From Stictocephala bisonia (taxonomy: Eukaryota > Arthropoda > Insecta > Hemiptera > Membracidae), in the NCBI GenBank assembly GCA_035578905.1, contig JAQJVL010000665.1, forward strand, positions 62,001-126,000: a DNA stretch of 64,000 nt. Reading direction: 5' to 3'. The translations under genes and the position numbers were made by a program. The notes beneath the pieces were generated by a model. That model ran no database searches and was not told the origin of the DNA. It was given only the letters and a program-made list of their open reading frames with translations. The first letter of the stretch is position 1. Every line of letters starts with the position of its first letter. Positions 48,814 through 59,819 of the stretch are shown here, piece after piece.

Positions 48814-48890
48814 CGGCGTGGTGGCTCAGTGGCTAAGGCTTCAGACTGCGGAAGGCAAGGTCTAAGGTTCAAATCCCCACTAAGCCAACG
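48814..48890 (+). repeat. tRNA-derived SINE head (Pol III promoter)
   Basis: TGGCTCAGTGG (48832-48842) matches the A box and GGTTCAAATCC (48866-48876) the B box. The sequence between, TTCAGACTGCGGAAGGC, is shared with the minus-strand copy at 57.8 kb. The tRNA fold is imperfect and there is no good acceptor-stem pairing, so it is a SINE head and not a tRNA gene. The body downstream (to about 48960) is AT-rich and its end could not be fixed. Confidence 0.75.
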
Positions 48891-48964
48891 GTCGATCACA
48901 TGTTCGAGTCCTTTAATAGGATATCAATTTAAATGTCCCCATATATATTAAAATGCAGATATCA

Positions 48965-50153
48965 TTTCGTACTTAATAATGAATACACTCAGGTCAAAAA
49001 TATTGAAATATAATTCCGTTGAAATAATCAGAATATTTTCTAACTTTAAGTGACTGGAAATAATATTTAATGTTATATTTACTAATAGTCCAGCCATAAG
49101 TTGCTTGATACCCATCAAAAACATATATTATTATTCATGTATTACTGAATATTCTCTGGACCGACGTGAACGTCAGAATAAATAATGAGTGACAAGGGTG
49201 TTTACAATCAACAATTTACTGCCCACAGGAAATGAATATTTTTAACGTTGTGTATTACTATATATTTCATGGGGCCATCATGTAATTTAGAGGTTTAGGC
49301 CAATATTTCCACTGAAAAAGATACACATTCTTCAATTTAAGACAAAATCTGAATATTTGTTCACAGTTTAAAACACCACTTAATTTACTGAATAACTTGC
49401 GGTTAAAGGAATACTAAATATAAGTCAGTATAAATAAATCTTACTGTGGAATTTCTTTTTATAGTCTTTAAAATATATCTATAAAAACCTATCAATATCA
49501 GATTCGTATACAAAATCGCACAGGCCGGTATGTTTCTGTAGTTGAGGTGTTTATATTTAAAATCAATGCATGATGAAAACAAATTTTATCAACAAAGAAT
49601 TGCAGTTTTAAGTACGATTGTTATATACTTATTTCCTGATTTGACCCTTTTTAAACAGGCAATGAAAATCATTTAAATATTTATATTAAGTACTGCTAGA
49701 ATGAATTGCTTTACACTGTCGGAGACAATGTTCTAGATGACTTCTTCAAGTAACCATTAACTGGACTTAAGTACTTACTTATATGAACATAATTGGTAAA
49801 TTGTTTGGACATTTACAATGTCTCAAGTGTTTTACGAAATAAACACAACGTATTGATATGTATTAAACTCAGGTCGTCTTCAGGTTTCACTACCTTAGAC
49901 TACATTTAAAACTATATTCAGCTTAGCCCTTAAACTATATTCACTACGCCAGATTTTTTTTATTTAGTATTTAAATGATTTTAGTGTACAACAAACAAAC
50001 TCATCTAGCTAAATGTAAAAAAACTCTCATGATTGAAATCAGGAGTGTTGACCACTAGGTTATCAAAATACCTTTACCGACCTAGACTTTAATATCTGCA
50101 AACTTTGCAAATACCTTTAAAAATCTTATTACACCACCAAACGACCATTTAGA
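48965..50153. other. AT-rich intergenic DNA
   Basis: Nothing recognised. Confidence 0.5.
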
Positions 50154-50154
50154 T

Positions 50155-50296
50155 ACCACCCGCCCACCCATACACATACAGTGGTATTGACCCACCCGCC
50201 CACTAATACACATACAGTGGTATTGACCCACCCCCCCACCCATACACATACAGTGGTATTGACCCACCCGCCCACCCATACACGTACAGTGGTATT
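50155..50296. repeat. 36-bp minisatellite, 4 copies (dispersed family locus 6)
   Basis: The unit is CCCATACACATACAGTGGTA then TTGACCCACCCGCCCA. It is the smallest and one of the least diverged arrays, intermediate between the 43.1-kb and 16.7-kb types. The minus-strand frame 50082-50279 is an artefact. Confidence 0.96.
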
Positions 50297-50299
50297 ACT

Positions 50300-53188
50300 T
50301 AAAGATTAATTTTAGATTTTTAGAAAGTCACGTTCTTTACGAACGATCCCATTTATATATGTCGAAACATTGTGTTTGTTTCTAAAACACGAAGCATTGT
50401 GAATCAAGAAAAATCAATTACCAATAAATAATGTTCAAACAACGGTTTCTGAACATTTTCATGTTATCTAAGTAACGAAGAACATTATTTGTATGTATAC
50501 GAGGATTTAAGGAAATACAATTATTTTATGTAGAGCTCTAAAGCTGTATTATACTATAATTTTTTTTAATTCAGGCCTTTGCGAAAGTGCATTTTCTTAT
50601 CAACTATACTAAAAGGATTTGTTGTGTGTCTACTTTCATATTAAAGCTTAAAATCTCTTAAGTAGACTATCTTGAAATATTTTAGGGTTTTTTATAAGTC
50701 TGGTGGGGAAGTATGTTGTAAATTAAGTTTGAAGCGCTAAAAATGCTTCAATTTTATAGCTCATAAAAGAAGGTTGAGAGTAAACAAATTGTTATTATTA
50801 GTAACTCAAGCCCAATATTATTTTAAACACAACCATGTTGTAAAAATAAGTACTGACTTAGTGACGCATAAAAAGTACTGTGTTCTAGTAACTAAAATAA
50901 AAATTAAATTGAAACAAAACTAAAATCACTGGATACATATAATATAATTTAGATTACCTTTTGAAGAAGTAAGTACAATATTGTGTTATGATCCCGGTGA
51001 TATTTTAATACGTGACAGAGCAATTTCATTTGGATCTATAGCAGCCACTGGCAAAATGTCAGAAGTTAGTTAAAATTAGGTAATGATCCATGTCACGCTG
51101 TTACTGTCTTATGGCATGAAATCACGCAAGCACTTTGTTCAGTATATCCATTCTCTAGTAAACTGGAAAGGATTCGTGCAATCACAACATAATCGTATTA
51201 CACATCCAATCATGTATATGACGTTTCTAACATTAACTGTTGGATTAGACCAAGAACTTCTCTGTGCCATCCATGTTGTTAGTGGAATCATCCAAACGTT
51301 TTACTTTACCAACAATAACTGAGCAAGTGTAGTTTTATTTAATTTTATACTTACACAAACTGCTATATTTCGCTTAAATAAGTGCATAGATTAATTCTTA
51401 TTTGAATCAGGTTACAGTTTCCTTTGATCTTTAATGTTTATTTTAAAAATAAATTAAAGAAAACACAAATTGAAAACGTATTTTTCAATTTAAATATATT
51501 AGAATACATGAGAAGCAAGTTATTTTATATTTGATGTAACTTTCCATATTTTTACGCGTGTCAGTAAAAGATGCTCGTTATTTGAATGCGCAAAATATTC
51601 ACAGCAATATTATATTTTGTCTATGATGAAATTTTACCTGACGTCCATACTTGCAAAGCGTGTGTTTTTATCATTTTCAGACTTAAACAAACATTACTTT
51701 TCATACATAACTCGTAATGACATGGCAATCACTGGCAATGGCTCAGGATTCCATTGTCGAATGTTGAGCATGAGTATGTTAATTGGCCCACCATACAAAT
51801 AGCGTTTGAATTCGTACTTACAACCGCTAATAACTTATATTATTTTACATACTTGCGTGGTCGGTTATACATAAAAATTAGGATGACCAAATCTGTACCT
51901 GAAAAAGCTGGGTTGCCAAATCTCTATTTGCTCTATATACTCTATATACTCAAGGTTGCATCTTCCTAAATTTAACTAGGCTATTAAATTTCGGATTTCC
52001 GTAATTGTAGTATTTAATAAACGTTAAATATAATTTGTCAGTCTTGACTATAACGTACTGTACTTTCTGGCTAGACCCCACCATATTTTGCTTCGACTTA
52101 GTCTGATGTTAATTATAATTGTTAATTTTTACTCTAGTTGTTAGAAATATGGTGACAGTTCACTTTATTTTATCTGACATAAAGTATCATACAAATGTTT
52201 TAATAATTAAACTATAATCTGGTTACAGTAATAAACTACAGGATATGATGTGGATATAATATTTAGGTAAATAAGCTAGTCACAGTACCGCTTTTTCTGC
52301 ACTGACATTTATTTTCATTCGAAAAAAGTAAGTAGGTCTGGAATGCTTGAAGTCCTGAAAACATTTTAGTAAGTAAATATACAAAAACAATCTCACATAG
52401 ACATAAAATACTTTATACAAATATCAAGTGAATCAATTCACTCCTTTTCGAATTTTGTGTTCATAAAAATATGGATGTCTGATTTTTATAGATATTTAAG
52501 ATCAAATAATGGAATTTAGCATAAGTTGATTTTGATTTATAAATATCCAATAATACTGAACTTTAGGACTTTGAAAAGGGCACCGTAAGTTGCTATAAAA
52601 ACCATAACGGTGTTGGTTTGCCCTAACATAGATAGGTTCGGTAACAACGATATTACACTTCCGAATATAGTCCCTAAAAGTGCTGAGTGGGGTTGTGTTG
52701 TGGCAAGGTGGTCATGCGTACCTTCAAGTCGTCAAGGGCCTCGAGAGTGATGGTGCGGACTCCTTGATAAAAGGGGAGAGGAAGATGAGAGTTTAGTGGC
52801 ACAAGAAGGATATATGTGTTTAATTATCTTAGAGCAATTTGATCAAATTCAACATCTGATAAACTGTAGATATAAAAATATTAAAAATTATACTAATGTG
52901 TTAGTATTGTTTTCTGTTACATCTTAAAGCGATTTATTTCCGGAAAATATAGTTTACGTTGGAATTTTAATTATCTATTAAAGTAAATAGGCTAAATATA
53001 ACATTTAAATTGTAACACAATTTGTAAATCACTTTGTATGAAATCCTAAATATATTTGAAATTGTGATTATAAGCTTCAAGAATTTGACCTATAGGCTAA
53101 TAGTACAAAAACGTAACAATTTTAAATAAATATATTAACAACTGAGTACAGCAGCAAAACATCTTGCAACTGAGTACAGCAGCATGGT
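50300..53188. other. AT-rich intergenic DNA
   Basis: No array. Open frames at 51083-51322, 51617-51802 and 51754-51969 (+) have ATG starts but no recognisable domain or splice context. At 53140-53186 a 17-bp word (AACTGAGTACAGCAGCA) occurs twice just before the next satellite. Confidence 0.5.
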
Positions 53189-53189
53189 T

Positions 53190-54990
53190 CATCATCACAT
53201 GTGATGTACGTCTTGACAGACCTTACAATTCTTCTGGTACAAGTTTTGTCCGTCTCATCCTCACATGTGATGTACGTCTTGACAGACCTTACAATTCTTC
53301 TGGTAAAAGTTTTGTCCGTCTCATCCTTACAAGTGATGTACATCTTGACAGGTCCTACCAAACACCTGCACAAGACTTTACGTATCATCCTCACATGTGA
53401 TGTACGTCTTGACAGACCTTACAATTCTTCTGGTACAAATTTTGTCCGTCTCATCCTTACAAGTGATGTACGTCTTGACAGGTCCTACCAAACACCTGCA
53501 CAAGACTTTACGTATCATCCTCACATGTGATGTACGTCTTGACAGACCTTACAATTCTTCTGGTAAAAGTTTTGTCCGTCTCATCCTCACATGTGATGTA
53601 CGTTTTGACAGGCCTTACAATTCTTCTGGTACAAATTTTGTCCGTCTCATCCTTACAAGTGATGTACGTCTTGACAGGTCCTACCAAACACCTGCACAAG
53701 ACTTTACGTATCATCCTCACATGTGATGTACGTCTTGACAGACCTTACAATTCTTCTGGTAAAAGTTTTGTCCGTCTCATCCTTACAAGTGATGTACATC
53801 TTGACAGGTCCTACCAAACACCTGCACAAGACTTTACGTATCATCCTCACATGTGATGTACGTCTTGACAGACCTTACAATTCTTCTGGTAAAAGTTTTG
53901 TCCGTCTCATCCTTACAAGTGATGTACATCTTGACAGGTCCTACCAAACACCTGCACAAGACTTTACGTATCATCCTCACATGTGATGTACGTCTTGACA
54001 GACCTTACAATTCTTCTGGTACAAATTTTGTCCGTCTCATCCTTACAAGTGATGTACGTCTTGACAGGTCCTACCAAACACCTGCACAAGACTTTACGTA
54101 TCATCCTCACATGTGATGTACGTCTTGACAGACCTTACAATTCTTCTGGTAAAAGTTTTGTCCGTCTCATCCTCACATGTGATGTACGTTTTGACAGGCC
54201 TTACAATTCTTCTGGTACAAATTTTGTCCGTCTCATCCTTACAAGTGATGTACGTCTTGACAGGTCCTACCAAACACCTGCACAAGACTTTACGTATCAT
54301 CCTCACATGTGATGTACGTCTCGACAGACCTTACAATTCTTCTGGTAAAAGTTTTGTCCGTCTCATCCTTACAAGTGATGTACATCTTGACAGGTCCTAC
54401 CAAACACCTGCACAAGACTTTACGTATCATCCTCACATGTGATGTACGTCTTGACAGACCTTACAATTCTTCTGGTACAAATTTTGTCCGTCTCATCCTT
54501 ACAAGTGATGTACGTCTTGACAGGTCCTACCAAACACCTGCACAAGACTTTACGTATCATCCTCACATGTGATGTACGTCTTGACAGACCTTACAATTCT
54601 TCTGGTAAAAGTTTTGTCCGTCTCATCCTCACATGTGATGTACGTTTTGACAGGCCCAAACCTCCACCTGGTACAAGTTTTGTCCATCTCATCCTCAAAT
54701 ATGATGTACGTCTTGACAGGCCCTACCACCCACCTGATACAAGTCTTGTTCATCTTATCCTAACATGTGATATACGTCTTGACAGCCCCTACCATCCACC
54801 TGCTACAAGTCTTGTCCGTCTCATCCCCAAATGAGATGTACGTTTTGACAAACCCTACCATCCACCTGGTACATGTCTATCTCATCCTCACATGTGATGT
54901 ACGTTTTGACAGGCCCTACCATCCACCTGGTACATGTCTGACTCATCCTCACATGCAATGTTCCTTTGACAGGCTTTACAACCCATTTGT
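53190..54990. repeat. 65-bp satellite with A/B dimers and 586-bp superunits, about 28 units
   Basis: Type A (66 bp) runs CCTCACATGTGATGTACGTC, TTGACAGACCTTACAATTCT, TCTGGTACAAGTTTTGTCCG, TCTCAT. Type B (64 bp) runs CCTTACAAGTGATGTACATC, TTGACAGGTCCTACCAAACA, CCTGCACAAGACTTTACGTA, TCAT. The order is AAB AB AAB AB AB AB AAB AB AB AA, then about five diverged units. The nine-unit block AB AAB AB AB (586 bp) occurs at 53397-53982 and again at 53983-54568, almost unchanged. The diverged right-hand units carry CCTACCATCCACCTGGTACA, intermediate between A and B. The open frames on both strands are artefacts; their starts step by 130, 196 and 586 bp. Confidence 0.98.
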
Positions 54991-54999
54991 TAAAAGTTT

Positions 55000-55905
55000 T
55001 AATCGATAAACCTATTTATAAGGAATTGGTTGGGTTCTGTATTTTAAAAACCCTCTGTTTAGAAGGTATGTTTTTGGGTGGAAAAGCGATATAGATGATG
55101 TATCCAAACCAAGATTATGTAAGACAGTCGATCAGAGGACTTTGCTCTGTTTTCTGTTTGCCAGTCGAAACACTCCACGTGCATGCATTCTTAACTCGTT
55201 CAAACTTTTCTTGGCGATAGAGTAATTTTACTGAGTTTTCAGCTTATCATGAGTGATTGTGGTTCGTATCCCGATCGAAAACTAAACAATTTGAATCTGT
55301 CTCGAAGCTAGGAGAGTATTCTAAATTTCACCTTTAGTTTGTAAAGTGTCCAAACATTATAGGTACAGATCATCCCAGTAGCCCAAATGTCTCGTTTACA
55401 ATACTTTAAATGGGGAAGAAAAATTGCACTCAAGAATTTTTTTCACACAATTTGTCATAGTCAGATTGTTTCTTTAAATATGTTAATAAATTTAGTAGTC
55501 AGCCTAATAGGTGTCTTTTATTTCTATGTTTTCAGATACTGGGGTACCTTTAAAAACATCTATTTAGTAATATATTAAAACATATATTAGATTGTTAAAT
55601 ACATTCAATTTGTTAAAACAATTACTTAACTCTCAACTTAATTAGTTTGAATTCAATAACTTTACAATAAGAATTTTTCACATAAATCAACCTCAAGACG
55701 TTATATTTATGGCATTCATTCAATACAGAAAACAACTATTAAGAAGCCGTTCTTTCAATTCAAGAAAGTGTTTTAATATAAAAAACTATAGTTAAGTCAG
55801 TCTTGACCACTGTGTAAAATATGTGATGGTACTCATATTATAAATAGGGTCTGTAACATAGCAATGATGTTTAATTTGTCCTATGTTTCATTACAATGAT
55901 TTTGA
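55000..55905. other. AT-rich intergenic DNA
   Basis: Contains the left member of a dispersed repeat pair (55226-55282). A 63-codon frame at 55387-55578 (+) has no domain. Confidence 0.5.
55226..55282 (+). repeat. Dispersed repeat pair, copy 1 (B-box-like)
   Basis: Aligns with 56909-56964: TTACTGAGTTTT, AGCTTATCATGAGTGATT, GGTTCGTATCCCGATCGAAA. GGTTCGTATCC is close to a Pol III B box, so this may be the remnant of a tRNA-derived SINE. Confidence 0.6.
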
Positions 55906-55908
55906 TTG

Positions 55909-56044
55909 GAAATGTATAAATCTCTTATTGAAATGTATAAATCTCTTATTGAAATGTATAAATCTCTTATTGAAATGTATAAATCTCTTATTGAAATGTA
56001 TAAATCTCTTATTGAAATGTATAAATCTCTTATTGAAATGTTAA
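55909..56044. repeat. 21-bp tandem repeat, 6 full copies plus a partial
   Basis: GAAATGTATAAATCTCTTAT plus T repeats without a single change six times. The + strand frame through it (55906-56145) encodes a seven-residue EMYKSLI repeat followed by a hydrophobic stretch, but nothing else supports coding. Perfect identity suggests recent slippage growth. Confidence 0.98.
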
Positions 56045-56049
56045 AATCC

Positions 56050-57714
56050 ATCAACTTCCTCATTATAGTTTACTTTATTGTCATTTGTCTATGTATCATT
56101 GATAAATCTGATAGTTACAATCATAATGTATACACAATTTATTAATCAAAGAAACGTGGATTGCTTGTTTTGTTATTTTATTTAAAGTGCAAAATCAACC
56201 CTCGTAATTTATGACAGACTTAATTTATATCAGACATTGGTACAGTATTTATAACAAACTGTCATATTAAAGTTATGTTTTATGATCATTGAATACTGAC
56301 TTCATTGATAAACATTCTTACACGGGTTAGATTTACAAAAGTATATAGCAATATATACTTGTTGCCATTATTGTTCTTCTTGTTGCTGTAAGACACGTGT
56401 GTTTCTAAACCTGTTAATCACTAGGTGTGTTATATGTTTCGTCTAACTAATTCAGTTCCTGAAACACATCCGGAAACATTACAGATACACTCTGTATATA
56501 CAAAATAAACAATGAATTCTAAACTTTACTGTTGATTCACTAAGATAGCAGTTTTTATTACAATTATATTAGTATTACAAATAAAATTAAAACTATGATG
56601 CTGTAAGGGATTTTGAATTTTACGAAAAAAAACATGTTTTAATAATTTTAATTAAAAACTTGATATGCCAGTTAGTTCAGTGTAATAAGTCTAAAAAATG
56701 CCTATGTAGGAAAAAAGTCACGACAGCAGTTTTATTGCCAATTTTTGTTGGGAGGTCGTTAGTAGTGTAAATTCAAAATGGCGACCAAATTCGGCTGGTG
56801 CGTCAGGTGCCATTCTGATTAGGAGAAAAATCATGTTTCCTCTACATCTCAATTATTTTCAATGTTATTTTAGAAAAATGGTGAGACCAAATTTTTTGTA
56901 TATGTAATGTTACTGAGTTTTTGAGCTTGTCATAAGTGATTTGGTTCATATCCCGATCGAAAACCCTCTAATTAAATTAAGGGACAGTAAAAAATCTACA
57001 GCTTAAATTATTGTCATTACTATCGTGAGATCCATATTCTTCGTGTTAAAAACAAAAACCTCGTATAACAATCTTTCTTATTTCGTTTATTGTTAACTCT
57101 ACAGCATAATTCTCCTGATCCAAAGGAGTACAGGAAAATTATGTTTCTTCCAACTTTTTTCCTACAGCCAACATTTAAGGTGCTACAACGGTGGTAAATT
57201 TAAGCTTGACATTTTATAAGAATTTAATTTTATTCTTTTAATTTAAATTTATTATGTATAAAACTAAAAAATGTGTCCTGACTGTATATTTTTGGATTCT
57301 ACACCTTATCTATTGCAGGTAATGAAGTATGTGGGTTTATCAAACTTAACTCAGTTTAATGTCTAACTGTCTGTTTATGCTTTTTAAAACAAAAATTAAA
57401 AACTCAAGAATATTTTTACCGATTGACTTGAAAATTCTAATAGTTCTTTTCATCAACAGTATAAAATGGTATTGAGTTATATCTTTATATGGCTAAAAAA
57501 GTTGGCCACTGAAAAAAGTCAAATCGAATATCTTGTAAACTGTTGTACACAAAACTGATAATTTTTAGTACATTTTATTACAAAAATATTGGTATCATAA
57601 ATGTTATTGTAAGCCTACTATTAATGAAGTTTTGATAACACAATTTATTTTACTGCAAGTATTTATAATTTCCAGATTAATACTAAAGATTGTTTTTCAG
57701 AAAATTTTCCAACT
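56050..57714. other. AT-rich intergenic DNA
   Basis: Contains the right member of the dispersed pair (56909-56964). Otherwise nothing recognised. Confidence 0.5.
56909..56964 (+). repeat. Dispersed repeat pair, copy 2 (B-box-like)
   Basis: Matches 55226-55282 with about eight differences; GGTTCATATCCCGATCGAAA is the best-kept part. Confidence 0.6.
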
Positions 57715-57843
57715 ATACTGGACTAGGTTCTCATGGGCCCCCGGGTCCTTGCGAGAACTTTATTCAGGCGTGAAGTACCGACAGTATGGTCCTTGGACTT
57801 CACACTCCGCAGTCCGAAACCTTTGCCACTGAGCCACCACATC
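57715..57843 (-). repeat. tRNA-derived SINE copy, reverse orientation
   Basis: Read on the minus strand, GATGTGGTGGCTCAGTGGCA and TTTCGGACTGCGGAG match the head at 48.8 kb (A box TGGCTCAGTGG at 57826-57836). The B-box region has decayed. The body contains an imperfect hairpin around GGGCCCCCGGG (57727-57758). The sequence ends near CTAGTCCAG; no target duplication was found. Confidence 0.6.
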
Positions 57844-57844
57844 G

Positions 57845-58455
57845 TACAAATGACAATTACAATGACATGAAATTAATCAAGAAGTTTTACGTTACATAGT
57901 AAAGATCCTCGGAGAAGATGACATTTTATGACACCGTACTTTCTACAAAATACTTATAAAAATAGTGAAATAAACAGAGTAGAAGGCAGTTATACTAGCT
58001 TTTTAAAATATTTATAATTTTAAGAAGGCTATTCTATATGGGCAATGACTGAACATTTAAGTCAAAATAGAACAGTACTGTTCGACGCATTTCTAATGAA
58101 ATGTAGTACTATATAATATTGCCTCATTACGCCTTAAGGTGCATGGTTTTTCAAATAATAATGTAAGTGTAGTCTACAGTAGGTCACGAATAGTATTTAA
58201 GTGAAATCCATATATTTATTTATATAAGGCATTCAATCTTAGTTTAGTATTATCTTAGTTAAAGGTATTCTACTAGTAGTCACTTTACAGAACTTCCGTA
58301 TTGCGACAGGCAATAAAGTGCTGTTGCTTATGACATAAACGTGATAAGGGCGCCTTTATTGTATACTGTGGGCATAAAGTGGTCTGGGTTATAGAGGGTG
58401 GAAGGGGGTTGTATTAACCAGATTAGAACTGATAACGAATTTACTGAACTTCTAG
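57845..58455. other. AT-rich intergenic DNA
   Basis: Nothing recognised before the 145-bp array. Confidence 0.5.
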
Positions 58456-59100
58456 TGCACGCGATCACCCCTCAGACTTACGAAACCCGTTCACTCCCAT
58501 TAATGACATTACATACTGCTTACGAGTATAAACCATACAGCTTATCACAACTGATTACATTGTTAATACCAACCCTCACTCCTCCCCGCTGAATTTATGC
58601 CACATGCGATCACATCTGAGACTGAGGGAACCCATCCACTCGCACCAATGACATTACATACTGCTTACGAGTATAAACCATACAGCTTATCACAACTGAT
58701 TACAATGTTAATACCAACCCTCACTCCTCCCCGCTGAATTTATGCCACACGCGATCACATCTGAGACTGAGGGAACCCATCCACTACCACCAATGACATT
58801 ACATACTGCTTACGAGTATAAACCATACAGCTTATCACAACTGATTACATTGTTAATACCGACCCTCACTCCTCCCCGCTGAATTTATGCCACACGCGAT
58901 CACATCTCAGACTGAGGGAACCCATCCACTCGCACCAATGACATTACATACTGCTTACGAGTATAAACCATACAGCTTATCACAACTGATTACATTTTTA
59001 CTACCAGCCACCACTTCTTCTCACTGACCTTCTGCCATAAGTGATCTCTCTCAGACTTCGATAACATGTTCACTTCTGTTAAATAAAGTAACATACTAGT
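58456..59100. repeat. 145-bp tandem array, 4 copies plus a partial
   Basis: The unit includes CACGCGATCACATCTGAGAC, TGAGGGAACCCATCCACTCG, CACCAATGACATTACATACT, GCTTACGAGTATAAACCATA, CAGCTTATCACAACTGATTA and CCAACCCTCACTCCTCCCCG. Starts are at about 58456, 58601, 58746, 58891 and 59035. The middle copies are nearly identical; the first and last are diverged. GC content is above the surroundings. No frame is conserved. Confidence 0.97.
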
Positions 59101-59104
59101 TACA

Positions 59105-59342
59105 TTCTACACATGTGCCTGTTATTTTTAGTTGGATTTTATTACAACTCTCCTCTCAAAGTACTTGTACGCCTTGGGGAGTTCGTATGTACTTTTCAAA
59201 TACCATCACGTGATTCCATAAATACTGTATCTATCTAATCAAACTTAACATAATCTTTCATTTTTTATGAATTACAAAACAATTACTGAAAAATTACGTA
59301 TGGAGTGTAGTATTGTAGGATAGTGAATTAGGTACTATAGGA
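59105..59342. other. AT-rich spacer
   Basis: Nothing recognised. Confidence 0.5.
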
Positions 59343-59683
59343 GACAGTGATAGGATTAGGCTGCTGGCATTTGAGACTTGGTGTTTTATAAGAATATAAA
59401 GATTGAGTTGGTCACAAAGAAAAAAGAACTGGCAGTTTTTGAAGAAGCTCAAGAACAGAGACAGTTAATGAGAATCATTAAAGAACAGAGAGCCAATATT
59501 GTTGGATATGTACTACAACATGATGGGCTACTGAAAAGAATAAAAGAGAGAGAATCTGTCCCGGCTGAACTACATCAGTTAGAATACCAGATATATGGGA
59601 TGTGAGACATTTCACCAGCTAAAAGGGAAGGCGGAGAAGAGGGCAGAACGGAGAGCTGCTACCAGCCAACTTCAGGGTTGAAA
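59343..59683 (+). pseudogene. Decayed non-LTR retrotransposon (LINE) ORF2, carboxy-terminal part
   Basis: Three frames together spell the tail that follows the reverse-transcriptase domain in many invertebrate LINE ORF2 proteins. One frame gives RLLAFETWCFIRI, a stop, then RLSWS (59343-59415), matching the usual LxAFExWxxRRxLxISW pattern. A second frame gives RIIKEQRANIVGYVLQHDGL then LKRIKERES (about 59468-59560), matching the family's R..WIGH.LRHD.LL..I.EG. A third gives FHQLKGKAEKRAERRA (about 59609-59660), where members have a lysine- and arginine-rich end before the stop. The catalytic domain upstream is absent. Stops and at least two frameshifts make it non-functional. 5'-truncated copies are normal for LINEs. 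I cannot name the clade. Confidence 0.7.
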
Positions 59684-59747
59684 CACAAGAAGAATTTACG
59701 CTGATGAGGCTAACAAACAGTTATTTTAGGTAGACTGAATATGATTT

Positions 59748-59751
<4 letters not shown>

Positions 59752-59818
<67 letters not shown>
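59752..59818. repeat. (TA)n microsatellite
   Basis: About 33 TA dinucleotides about 70 bp after the LINE relic. It may have grown from the element's simple-repeat tail. Confidence 0.97.

Positions 59819-59819
<1 letters not shown>

Noticed and set aside
51083..51322. 79-codon + strand frame with ATG start
   Set aside because: No domain, signal peptide or splice context recognised; the length is within chance.
52680..52770. tRNA-like stretch (TGGCAAGGTGG, then CTTCAAGTCG)
   Set aside because: The two boxes would be too close together and the B box is poor; no fold was supported.
53122..54834. Staggered + and - frames of 64-131 codons
   Set aside because: Their starts step by 130, 196 and 586 bp, mirroring the satellite's own periods; stops fall at unit boundaries.
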